Of a DNA stretch of 64,000 nucleotides, positions 9,599 through 16,720 are shown piece after piece. The translations under genes and the position numbers were made by a program. Below the pieces are notes generated by a model, which searched no databases, was not told where the DNA came from, and saw nothing but the letters and a program-made list of their open reading frames with translations. This DNA is from Tumebacillus lacus. Lineage in GTDB: Bacteria; Bacillota; Bacilli; Tumebacillales; Tumebacillaceae. Position 1 is the first letter of the stretch. Each line of letters begins with the position of its first letter. The stretch lies in the NCBI RefSeq assembly GCF_026410385.1, contig NZ_JAPMLT010000002.1:62001-126000 (forward strand), in the 5' to 3' direction.

Positions 9599-9628
9599 TT
9601 GAATGTTCAGAATTTTTCGTTGTATGAT
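9599..9628 (+). promoter_or_regulatory. Promoter of the peptide/E1/M50 operon
   Basis: TTGAAT at 9599-9604 and TATGAT at 9623-9628 are 18 bp apart. They lie in a markedly AT-rich stretch (about 9470-9640) that contrasts with the GC-rich surroundings and contains no other gene. Transcription would start about 45 bp before the precursor start codon. Confidence 0.55.
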
Positions 9629-9680
9629 GGACTCAGGAAACAAATTCACCCACTCTCACTGAAGGAGGTGCCATCAACAA

Positions 9681-9746
9681 ATGAAAATCACCGTGAAAAA
9701 AGTTGAGAAACTCGCTCCGCTGATGATCGTACCGCACGCTTCCTAA
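9681..9746 (+). CDS. Putative RiPP precursor peptide, 21 residues
   Basis: A very short frame starts at the ATG 9681 behind an excellent ribosome site (GAAGGAGGTG, ending 11 bases upstream) and ends at TAA 9744-9746. The N-terminal part (MKITVKKVEKL) is basic and amphipathic like a leader; the C-terminal part (MIVPHAS) is neutral and contains Met, Pro, His and a terminal Ser. There is no cysteine. The next genes encode an adenylating enzyme and a membrane protease that both have recognition-domain-like N-termini, so the peptide is most likely their substrate. That role is inferred from gene order, ribosome site strength and the intergenic hairpin. No known family is recognised. Confidence 0.6.
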   Translation: MKITVKKVEKLAPLMIVPHAS

Positions 9747-9768
9747 TGTAAGTGAACAGGGGTTTCAC

Positions 9769-9799
9769 GGGTCGTGTTGTGGTTCCCACAGCACGGCCC
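9769..9799 (+). terminator. Attenuator-like hairpin after the precursor gene
   Basis: GGGTCGTGTTGTGG (9769-9782) pairs along all 14 positions, allowing two G-U pairs, with CCACAGCACGGCCC (9786-9799) across a 3-nt loop. It is followed by CTTTCCCATT rather than a clean T tract. A leaky terminator or 3' stabiliser at this place would leave more precursor mRNA than enzyme mRNA, as described for mccA-mccB of microcin C. Confidence 0.6.
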
Positions 9800-9831
9800 C
9801 TTTCCCATTAGATCCGGATGGAGGTGCGACG

Positions 9832-10980
9832 ATGCAACCGACGTTTAAACCGATTCTGAAGCCGCTGATGCGAAACGGCGATGTCCTGCGCATCGGGTTC
9901 GAACGCGAGGTGTACGAACTCGAAGACGCGGACGGCGCGATCGAACGTTTTTTGACCGCATTGGACGGGACTCTTTCTATAGAAGAAATCGCCGCTTTAC
10001 ACGACTTGAGCACAGACGAGGTGCGTGACGCGCTGGCGACTTTTGACGAACTGGGATTTCTCGATGATAAGTCTGCGGTGAGCGACCGGATGACCGACCG
10101 CGACCGTGAGCGCTACCGGGCCAATCTGACCTATTACTCCAATTTCTCCAAGTTGGAGCACAGCCCCGCCGTCTACCAGCAGCGCGTGCAAGACGCGACG
10201 GTCGCCGTGCTGGGTCTTGGCGGTGCCTCGCTGATCGCCGCTGCGCTGGCGGGGCTTGGTGTCGGCAAGATCATCGGCCTCGACTGCGACCAGGTGGAGC
10301 TGAGCAATCTCAACCGCCAGTTCGTCTTTCGCGAAGACGACATCGGCAAGCTGAAAACGGACGCGGTCGCCGAGCACCTGCACCGCTTGAACCGGGACAT
10401 CGAGGTGGTCACCCACAATCAACTCGTGACCTCGGCGGCGTCTCTGCTGCCGGTGCTGGAAGGGGCGGATCTCGTTGTCAACATGATCGACACGCCGAGC
10501 CTGATCTCGGCGCGCTGGGTCAACTCCGCCTGCGTGCATCTGGGCCTGCCCGTGCTGCTCGGCGGGATCGGCAATAACCGCGTGATGTACCAACGGTTTG
10601 TGCCGCATGAGCACGGATGCTACGACTGCTTCCTGATCCATTGTCTGCAACTGGATCAGACGGGCGAATTGGAACTGCGCGCGCTCTACGGGCAGGTGTT
10701 TGAAAATCGCAACACGGCGATGGCGCCGCACGTGGCGATGCTCAGCGGATTTATTTCCACGGAGGTCTCGAAACACTTTGCCGGATACGCGTCACCGATG
10801 CCGCCGTCGTCGTCGGTCGAGTTGGACTTGATCACGATGGAGTTGAAGCACAGCGGTCCGTGGCAGCGTTACGCCGAGTGCCCGACCTGCGGCGAAGCGC
10901 GTCATGCGCGGGAAGACATTGAGCCGGTCGAGTTGGATGCGCTGATCACCATCGCCAAAGAGAGGATGATGCAGCGATGA
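9832..10980 (+). CDS. ThiF/E1-like adenylating enzyme with N-terminal RRE-like domain
   Basis: The 382-residue protein has two parts. Residues about 14-82 resemble a PqqD-like winged-helix recognition element (strands GDVLRIGF and EVYELED, then helices ending FDELGFLDD). Residues about 118-360 form an E1/ThiF/MoeB domain: nucleotide loop GLGGAS (128-133), DCDQVELSNLNRQ (151-163), GKLKTDA (172-178), VNMIDTP (216-222), and two Cys pairs likely to bind zinc (C263/C266 and C350/C353). Such enzymes adenylate a C-terminal carboxylate; MccB, the PaaA-type enzymes and cyclodehydratase E1 proteins are relatives. No YcaO partner is nearby, so heterocycle formation is not supported. ATG follows GGAGGTGCG and its stop overlaps the next start (ATGA). 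Confidence 0.82.
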   Translation: MQPTFKPILKPLMRNGDVLRIGFEREVYELEDADGAIERFLTALDGTLSIEEIAALHDLSTDEVRDALATFDELGFLDDKSAVSDRMTDRDRERYRANLTYYSNFSKLEHSPAVYQQRVQDATVAVLGLGGASLIAAALAGLGVGKIIGLDCDQVELSNLNRQFVFREDDIGKLKTDAVAEHLHRLNRDIEVVTHNQLVTSAASLLPVLEGADLVVNMIDTPSLISARWVNSACVHLGLPVLLGGIGNNRVMYQRFVPHEHGCYDCFLIHCLQLDQTGELELRALYGQVFENRNTAMAPHVAMLSGFISTEVSKHFAGYASPMPPSSSVELDLITMELKHSGPWQRYAECPTCGEARHAREDIEPVELDALITIAKERMMQR

Positions 10981-12194
10981 GCGATCTGGCAGTGACGTTG
11001 GACTCGAAACTGGACGTCTCCCACCTCTCGATCCAGCCCGACGGGGACGAGTACACCGTCGGCGACGTGGCGGCTGACGAATTTATCCGCATCCCGTATG
11101 AAGGGGTGGCCGCGATCCGGCTGCTCGACGGCACCCGCACGCTCGGCGAGGCGCAGGCGCATCTGCTGGCGAGTGAGGAGATCGAGGTCGATTTCCTCGA
11201 CTTCGCCGAGACGCTGTTGGAGCTGAAGTTGGTGCGCAGCCTCGACGGGCAGATGCTGATCGAGGAGGCTCCGCAGGCGGCCGAGGCAAAGCTCGGATGG
11301 ACGCAGCCGCTTGGAAACTTTCTATTTGGCAAAGGGGCGTTGGCTCTGTACGTGCTCTTTGCGGTCGCCAGCGTGGTGATGATCGCAGCACTCCCTTCGG
11401 TGCAGCCCCATTATCAGGACTTGTTTGTCTTCTCTTCCATCGGGGTCTCAATGCTGGTGCTGTTTGTCTGGACATGGGGGCTGTTGTTGCTCCACGAGGT
11501 CGGTCACATGTTGGCCGCGGCCGGAGCCGGTGCTCCCGTGCGGTTCAAGCTGAGCGTGCGCTGGATGTGGGTGGTCGTCGAGGCGGAGATGAACGGCCTG
11601 TGGGCGAAAAGTCGCAACGCCCGCTATGTGCCGTTCCTCGCCGGGATGTGCTGGGATACGACGGTGCTGTTCCTCTCCTTGCTGGTCCAACTGTGGCTTC
11701 CGGAGTCGGGTCTTTTGCATCGCTTGGCCGAGATGACCGCCTTGATGATGATCTATCAACTGTTTTCCCAACTGATGATCTTCCTGCGCACCGATCTGTA
11801 TTTCGTGCTGATCACCGCCACCCACGCGGCCAATTTGTCCGGAGACGCGAAACTGTTCCTCAAGCGCACGTTCCTGCCCTCGACGGCGACCCGCGAGGCT
11901 TGGCAAGCACTCTCCCACGTCGAACGCCGTCACGCCACGTGGTTCGGTCTGCTCTACGGCGTCGCCGGTGCGGTCGTCGCCGGGCTGGCAGGACTGGTGA
12001 TGATCCCGGCGATCCTCGACGCGGTCTCCCGCGCGTGGACGGAGGTCGCCTCGCACAGCGGTTCCTCGCTGCTGTTCTGGGACGGGATGCTGGTCTTGCT
12101 CGTGACGGCGGCCAATCTTGCGCTGTATGCGGCAGGCACTTGGTCCCGCTACAGAGGCGGACGCGTGCAACAAAAAGAAGCTGTCGAGTCCTAG
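10977..12194 (+). CDS. M50-type membrane metalloprotease with PqqD-like N-terminus
   Basis: The 405-residue protein begins with a soluble region (about 1-105) resembling a PqqD-like recognition element, with EYTVGDVAADEFIRIPYEG and FAETLLELKLVRSLDGQ. Several membrane segments follow. The zinc motif HEVGH (173-177) lies in a membrane segment, and a later FLAGMCWDTTVLF provides a candidate third metal ligand Asp, as in site-2 proteases. It probably cleaves or releases the modified peptide at the membrane; export or immunity is also possible. The start overlaps the E1 stop by ATGA, so translation is coupled. The pairing of two recognition-like domains in one operon is unusual. Confidence 0.8.
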   Translation: MSDLAVTLDSKLDVSHLSIQPDGDEYTVGDVAADEFIRIPYEGVAAIRLLDGTRTLGEAQAHLLASEEIEVDFLDFAETLLELKLVRSLDGQMLIEEAPQAAEAKLGWTQPLGNFLFGKGALALYVLFAVASVVMIAALPSVQPHYQDLFVFSSIGVSMLVLFVWTWGLLLLHEVGHMLAAAGAGAPVRFKLSVRWMWVVVEAEMNGLWAKSRNARYVPFLAGMCWDTTVLFLSLLVQLWLPESGLLHRLAEMTALMMIYQLFSQLMIFLRTDLYFVLITATHAANLSGDAKLFLKRTFLPSTATREAWQALSHVERRHATWFGLLYGVAGAVVAGLAGLVMIPAILDAVSRAWTEVASHSGSSLLFWDGMLVLLVTAANLALYAAGTWSRYRGGRVQQKEAVES

Positions 12195-12212
12195 GACCCG
12201 GCAGCTTTTTTA
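12178..12212 (+). terminator. Terminator of the peptide operon
   Basis: AAGCTGTCGAGTCC pairs with GGACCCGGCAGCTT (one mismatch, one G-U) and is followed by TTTTT. The stem includes the last codons of the protease gene, so the operon has exactly three genes. Confidence 0.85.
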
Positions 12213-12224
12213 TGTGCATCAGGT

Positions 12225-12515
12225 TTACGGCTTTGGATTGATCATCGTCCAGGAGATTCCCATATAGGCAAACACAAACACCAGCAAAAACACGTTGATA
12301 AAGATCCCCCACACGGCGTACTTTTTGCTCCGCTGCGGGATGAGCAGGCCGATCAGCCCCAGGACGATGCCGATGGGAGGGTAGCCGAACGAGTCGCCGA
12401 AGACCTGCTGGTTGACCTCCACATCGAACAGGATGCCGATCACCAGCACGAGCAGCAGCAGAAAGCCGATCCCGAGGGAGAGTCTGCTGCACAGACTTCC
12501 GATTTTACTGACCAT
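12225..12515 (-). CDS. Small integral membrane protein
   Basis: The 96-residue protein has three hydrophobic segments: LSLGIGFLLLLVLVIGILF, GIVLGLIGLLI and FINVFLLVFVFAYMGI. The start at 12515 follows AAGGAGGAGA, whereas the open frame runs ten codons further without a site. It follows the anti-sigma gene with a 17-bp gap and so may belong to the sigma-factor operon. The family is not recognised; the length and layout resemble uncharacterised small envelope proteins. Confidence 0.65.
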   Translation of the reverse strand: MVSKIGSLCSRLSLGIGFLLLLVLVIGILFDVEVNQQVFGDSFGYPPIGIVLGLIGLLIPQRSKKYAVWGIFINVFLLVFVFAYMGISWTMINPKP

Positions 12516-12532
12516 CGCTCTCTCCTCCTTCC

Positions 12533-13633
12533 CTACCAGTTCCACAGGCGGACTTCGCCGATCTGGATGCCGCGCACGTTGGGATGTTGTTGCAGTTTCA
12601 AGATCTCTTTCGTCGGTCCGGTCACGGCGACCCCGTAGAGGCGGACGCCGTTTTGTTCGACGTAGGCGACGCGCTGTTCGAGATACAGTTCCTTGGCCCG
12701 CGCCACGTCTTCCGCCAGATGCGCGTGGTCAGCCAGCACGCGCAGGTCCTTTTTAAAATCATCCGGAGTCTTCGTCTGCGCCCGGTAGCCGACCGGTGTG
12801 GCGAGGGCGTATTCCTCGGCAAACTCCTTTTCCACCCCCGTGTCGACCGCATACCAGAGGTCGGTCAGCGAGGCGTCCTCGAACAGGGTCGGGACTTGGT
12901 TGGGCGAAACGAAGTCTTGGAAAGAGACGTACGCCTCCGCGACGGTGCCCTCCGGCAATTTGGCGAGTCGCTCCCAACCTTTTTTCAAATCGAGCTGCGT
13001 ACCGGCCGTCGGGTAGGCAAACTCGATCGTTTTCCCCGTCGGGGTCTCCGGCGGCGGCGCGATGATCAGGTTGCGATGGGGCGTCTGCGGCTCGTTGAGG
13101 ACAAATCGCATCTCAAACTCCCCGACTGGCTCCGGGTCGCGGCCGATCTGTTTGTAGAGATCCATCCGCGTGTCCAGCGTGAAGAACGGACGGGTGCGCA
13201 CGTCGATCTGCTGATCGTCGACGTACAGGTTGGGCTCGGTCGTCTCGATGGCCGTGACGATCACGTCGCGGTTGTCGTTGGCGCGGTTGTCATACTGGCC
13301 GCCGGTGGCGTAAAAGATCAGGGTGACCAATTGCACCGTGGCGATGGCGAGCAGGACGAACAACACATTGAAAAATCCGCTGGTCAGCCGCGACTTCCAT
13401 TTGCTGCGAAACAGGATGCGCCGCTCGGAGCGTTCATCGAGATCGTACAGGGCGGACCGGCGTTCGGACGAGGCGAGAGTCGACGGGTGCTCGCCCAATT
13501 CCGCTTCGAGGAACGTTTGGTACGTTTCCATTTTCTCCAGTTCTCGTTCGAACGCCGCTTGCTCCTCCTCCGTCATGTTGCCGTCGGCGTAGTTGCGCAG
13601 TTTTTGCTGAAACTCTTGCATGTCATCTGCCAC
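12533..13633 (-). CDS. Anti-sigma factor, YhdL/sigma-regulatory type
   Basis: The protein of about 366 residues has a cytoplasmic N-terminus (about 1-85) with the early motif LRNYADGNMTEEEQAAFERE, one membrane segment (VLFVLLAIATVQLVTLIFY) and a large extracytoplasmic C-terminal region. This layout matches the Sigma_reg_N/Sigma_reg_C proteins that hold ECF sigma factors inactive at the membrane. The GTG at 13633 with AAAGGAG upstream is the likely start. It overlaps the 3' end of the sigma gene by 11 bp, as is usual for a sigma/anti-sigma pair. The signal sensed is unknown. Confidence 0.8.
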   Translation of the reverse strand: MADDMQEFQQKLRNYADGNMTEEEQAAFERELEKMETYQTFLEAELGEHPSTLASSERRSALYDLDERSERRILFRSKWKSRLTSGFFNVLFVLLAIATVQLVTLIFYATGGQYDNRANDNRDVIVTAIETTEPNLYVDDQQIDVRTRPFFTLDTRMDLYKQIGRDPEPVGEFEMRFVLNEPQTPHRNLIIAPPPETPTGKTIEFAYPTAGTQLDLKKGWERLAKLPEGTVAEAYVSFQDFVSPNQVPTLFEDASLTDLWYAVDTGVEKEFAEEYALATPVGYRAQTKTPDDFKKDLRVLADHAHLAEDVARAKELYLEQRVAYVEQNGVRLYGVAVTGPTKEILKLQQHPNVRGIQIGEVRLWNW

Positions 13634-14129
13634 GGTTGTCACTCCTTTCTTTATACTGCCGCAGGGCTTGGCGTGCGCGGAAGACCAAAATTTTAAAATG
13701 AGACAGGGTCACGCCCATCATCTCCGCCGCTTCTTTGTAGGCCAGTTGCTGGACATCGCACAGCAGCAGGGCCTGTTTTTGTTTGTCGGGCAGTTTGTTG
13801 ATCCATTGTTGCGTTTCGGCCAGCTCCTCTTTGATCAGCAGGTCGCGCTCCGGCGAGTCGGTGCCGGGGATCGCGTTCAGCTCGGTGTCTTCGGAGGGGA
13901 CGACGCGTTTGTTTTTTCGGTAATGGTCGATGAAGACGTTGCGGGCGACGCGGAACAGCCAAGCTTTCACTTTGTCAACTTCCGCTTTTTCAAAGGCGAC
14001 GTACGCCCGATAAAAGGTCTCCTGCACCAGATCTTCCGCGACATGGTGGTCGCGGGTGAGGGAGAGCAGATACCGGTAGACATCATGCAAATAAAAACGA
14101 TACAGATCATCCAATGTCCATTTTTCCAT
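13623..14129 (-). CDS. ECF-family RNA polymerase sigma factor
   Basis: The 168-residue protein has region 2 (YRYLLSLTRDHHVAEDLVQETF and AWLFRVARNVFIDHYRKNKR) and region 4 (LPDKQKQALLLCDVQQLAYKEAAEMMGVT, then FRARQALRQY). It directs RNA polymerase to promoters with an AAC-type -35 and CGT-type -10. A match to such a promoter is upstream (14169-14194), so it may control its own operon. The adjacent anti-sigma gene supports envelope-stress control. It cannot be assigned to a named B. subtilis sigma from this alone. Confidence 0.92.
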   Translation of the reverse strand: MEKWTLDDLYRFYLHDVYRYLLSLTRDHHVAEDLVQETFYRAYVAFEKAEVDKVKAWLFRVARNVFIDHYRKNKRVVPSEDTELNAIPGTDSPERDLLIKEELAETQQWINKLPDKQKQALLLCDVQQLAYKEAAEMMGVTLSHFKILVFRARQALRQYKERSDNRGR

Positions 14130-14168
14130 CGATGCCGCGGCTCGGCTCCCCCCTCTCTCATTTGGAAC

Positions 14169-14194
14169 AACGCTCCGTGCGTTGAAAAGTTACA
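14169..14194 (-). promoter_or_regulatory. Candidate autoregulated ECF promoter
   Basis: On the minus strand TGTAAC (14189-14194) and CGTT (14169-14172) are spaced 16 bp apart, matching the usual ECF pattern (AAC at -35, CGT at -10). It lies 40 bp upstream of the sigma gene. Confidence 0.5.
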
Positions 14195-14213
14195 AGTATT
14201 TTGGCACAGAATA

Positions 14214-14240
14214 CAAAAAACCTCCAGCGAGGCTGGAGGC
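14214..14240 (-). terminator. Terminator of the cobalamin operon
   Basis: The minus strand reads CCTCCAGC-CTC-GCTGGAGG followed by TTTTTT, 20 bp after the Ni/Co transporter stop. It marks the 3' end of the long cobalamin operon. Confidence 0.85.
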
Positions 14241-14259
14241 CGATCTGTTTCCCGCATTT

Positions 14260-14961
14260 CTACGCGGTCAAGATGATATACAGTCCGAGGTACAAGCTGT
14301 AGCCCCCCGCCAAACAGCCCATCAAGAGATTGACGGCGCGCACGGAGCGGGCTTTCATAAAGCCCCAGGCCGAGATCAGCGACACGGCAGACGTCGACAT
14401 CAACAGCCCGACGACAAACATCAGCAGGATGCCGACGCTCACGTACAGGTTGCCCAGTTGCGAGCTGTGACCGATGATCGTGAGCTGAGTCGGCGTTTCC
14501 GCACCGAGGCCGTGCACGATGCCGATACACAGCGCTCCGAGCACCCCGACGTGCATGGGAGACAGCGATTTTTCCGTGCTCGGGCGCTTCGTCAGCCGGT
14601 CGCGGAATCGGCGGCCGTAGGAAAAGACGAGGGCCCAGCGGCTTTGGTATTTGTAGTCAGGGCCGCTCTTGAACAGCGAACGCAAGATCATGCTGCCGAG
14701 GATCAACAAGGAGAGACCGACCAGCATTTCGGTGATGCGAAGCACCGACTCGGGCAGGCTCTTGCCAACGAGGATCGCCAGCAGCCCGATCAACAGGACG
14801 ACCAGACCATGCCCGAGTGCATAGAAGATCCCCAGTTTCAAGCCGCGTTTCGCTTTTGTATCCGACCCGACCATGTCGGTGATCGCCGCCATGTGGTCCG
14901 GGTCCAACCCGTGCCGAAGTCCCAGTACGACAGACAAACCCATGATACTCATCCATTCCAT
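14260..14961 (-). CDS. Nickel/cobalt permease, NiCoT family
   Basis: The 233-residue multi-pass membrane protein has the NiCoT signature near its start, LGLRHGLDPDHMAAI (H-x4-DH), and later LGHGLVVLL and CIGIVHGLGAETPTQ. Family members take up Ni2+ or Co2+. Its place as the last gene of the cobalamin operon makes cobalt the likely substrate. It is shorter than most NiCoT proteins (about 300+ residues), closer to the compact Gram-positive form. The cobA stop is 15 bp upstream. Confidence 0.82.
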   Translation of the reverse strand: MEWMSIMGLSVVLGLRHGLDPDHMAAITDMVGSDTKAKRGLKLGIFYALGHGLVVLLIGLLAILVGKSLPESVLRITEMLVGLSLLILGSMILRSLFKSGPDYKYQSRWALVFSYGRRFRDRLTKRPSTEKSLSPMHVGVLGALCIGIVHGLGAETPTQLTIIGHSSQLGNLYVSVGILLMFVVGLLMSTSAVSLISAWGFMKARSVRAVNLLMGCLAGGYSLYLGLYIILTA

Positions 14962-14976
14962 TGAAGAGATCCTCCC

Positions 14977-15723
14977 TTAGTCGAACCAGCGGATCTGCTC
15001 CCTTACCTTGACGACGTCCCCGACCAGAATGATCGAGGGGTTGGCAATCTCTTCGCGGCGGGCGATCTCGACAATCGTCGAGAGCGTCCCGGTCACCGTC
15101 TTCTGCTCCGGCATCGTGCCCCAGTGGATGATCGCCACCGGCGTCTGCGGATCGCGGCCGTGGCGTACGAGTTGCTCGCAGATCTGCGGGAGATTTTTCA
15201 CCCCGAGATAAAAGGCGAGTGTGTCGACTGCGGTCGCGATCTTTTCCCAGTTGATGCTCGACTGCTCCTTTTGCGGGCACTCATGCCCGGCGACCACCGC
15301 AAACGAGGAGGACAGCATCCGATGCGTCACCGGAATCCCGGCATACGCAGGCGCTGCGATGCCGGCCGTGATGCCCGGCACCACCTCAAAGGCGATGCCG
15401 TGCTCCGCGAGCACCATCGCTTCCTCGCCGCCGCGTCCGAACACGAACGGATCGCCGCCTTTCAGACGGGTGACGATCTTGCCCTGCTGCGCCAGTTCGA
15501 CGAGCAGCGCGTTGGTGTTCTCCTGCGGAAAATGGCCGTCGGGCTTTTTGCCGACATCGATGAACTCCGCTCCAACACGTGCGTGTTCGAGCAGTTTCGG
15601 ATTGGCGAGCCGGTCGTAGAGAATTACATCCGCTTCCCGGATGCATTCCACGCCGCGCAGAGTGATCAGTTTCGGGTCTCCGGGACCCGCGCCGACCAGA
15701 TAGACTTTTCCTGTTGTCGTCAT
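14977..15723 (-). CDS. cobA: Uroporphyrinogen-III C-methyltransferase
   Basis: The 248-residue SAM-dependent tetrapyrrole methylase begins VYLVGAGPGDPKLITLRG, then has ADVILYDRLANPKLL, VTRLKGGDPFVFGRGGEE and VVPGITAGIAAPAYAGIPVTHR. It methylates uroporphyrinogen III at C2 and C7 to give precorrin-2, the entry to siroheme and B12. No uroporphyrinogen-III synthase or SirC dehydrogenase is fused or adjacent; precorrin-2 oxidation must be encoded elsewhere. Confidence 0.95.
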   Translation of the reverse strand: MTTTGKVYLVGAGPGDPKLITLRGVECIREADVILYDRLANPKLLEHARVGAEFIDVGKKPDGHFPQENTNALLVELAQQGKIVTRLKGGDPFVFGRGGEEAMVLAEHGIAFEVVPGITAGIAAPAYAGIPVTHRMLSSSFAVVAGHECPQKEQSSINWEKIATAVDTLAFYLGVKNLPQICEQLVRHGRDPQTPVAIIHWGTMPEQKTVTGTLSTIVEIARREEIANPSIILVGDVVKVREQIRWFD

Positions 15724-15754
15724 GATGTTCTCCCCTTCTCTCTTCTCTCTCTTC

Positions 15755-16720
15755 TCAGATCAACGTTTCTATCGTACAGCCGACGAGCAGCCAAAAGACC
15801 AGATACAGAGCGGTCGACGCATACAGGAGCCGGATCGTGCCGCCGATATGCTCCGGCGCGATCTCCTCCAGCGGATCGCCCATATAGGCACGCAGCGAGG
15901 TGACACCGTGATAGGTGTTGTACCCGCCGAGCCTGATCCCGAGCGCCCCTGCCACCGCTGCTTCCGCGATCCCGCTGTTGGGACTCGGATGCAGGCGAGC
16001 GTCGCGCCGAGCTATAAACCAAGTATTCCTACCATTATACCTGAGAATTGCAGAAGAGAAAACGAGAAACGGTAAGGTCAGACGTGCTGGCAGATAATTG
16101 GCCAAATCGTCGAGCCGAGCGGAAGCCCAGCCGAGGTGCAAATACTTGTCATTTTTATAACCGACCATCGAATCGAGCGTGTTGACCGCACGATATGCGA
16201 GAGCCAGCGGTGCGCCGCCGAGAAAGGCAAACAACAGCGGGGCGGTCACCGCATCCACGATATTTTCCGCCACCGTCTCGATGCCGCCGCGCGAGATCTC
16301 GCCCTCGTCGAGGTGTGCCGTGTCGCGGCCGACGATCCACGACAGCCGCTGCCGGGCGAGGGGCAGATCTTTTTTCAAGAGTGCCTCGTACACCCCGCGC
16401 CCCGCATCGGCGAGCCCCTTGACGGCGATCGTCGTCGAGATCAACCAGATCTCCACCGCCCAACCGAGCCAAGGGGAGATGCGGTGTGCGCCTTCGACCG
16501 TGAGCCAGGCGAGGACGTAGACGAATGGGACGAGCAGCAGCGGGAACAGCATGCCTTTCAGCCGCTGCGACCACTTTTTCTTTGAGCCGCGGGACAGGAG
16601 GCGGTCGAGCATCGAGATCAACTTTCCCATCCCCACCACTGGATGCGGGAGGCGGCGGGGATCGCCGACCAGAAGGTCGGTGACATAGGCGAGTGCGAGG
16701 ACGAGAAGGTTAGCACTCAT
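15755..16720 (-). CDS. cbiB: Adenosylcobinamide-phosphate synthase
   Basis: The 321-residue membrane protein contains LLVGDPRRLPHPVVGMGKLI, GRDTAHLDEGEISRGGIETVAEN, PLLFAFLGGAPLALAYRAVNTLDSMVGY and HPSPNSGIAEAAVAGALGIRLGG, all CbiB hallmarks. It attaches aminopropanol phosphate to adenosylcobyric acid, making the lower-ligand arm. The 11-bp overlap with cbiZ indicates translational coupling. Confidence 0.93.
   Translation of the reverse strand: MSANLLVLALAYVTDLLVGDPRRLPHPVVGMGKLISMLDRLLSRGSKKKWSQRLKGMLFPLLLVPFVYVLAWLTVEGAHRISPWLGWAVEIWLISTTIAVKGLADAGRGVYEALLKKDLPLARQRLSWIVGRDTAHLDEGEISRGGIETVAENIVDAVTAPLLFAFLGGAPLALAYRAVNTLDSMVGYKNDKYLHLGWASARLDDLANYLPARLTLPFLVFSSAILRYNGRNTWFIARRDARLHPSPNSGIAEAAVAGALGIRLGGYNTYHGVTSLRAYMGDPLEEIAPEHIGGTIRLLYASTALYLVFWLLVGCTIETLI

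Noticed and set aside
9832-10980. Thiazole/oxazole (TOMM) cyclodehydratase assignment for the E1-like gene
   Set aside because: No YcaO or dehydrogenase gene is present and the peptide has no Cys, so heterocycle formation is unsupported.
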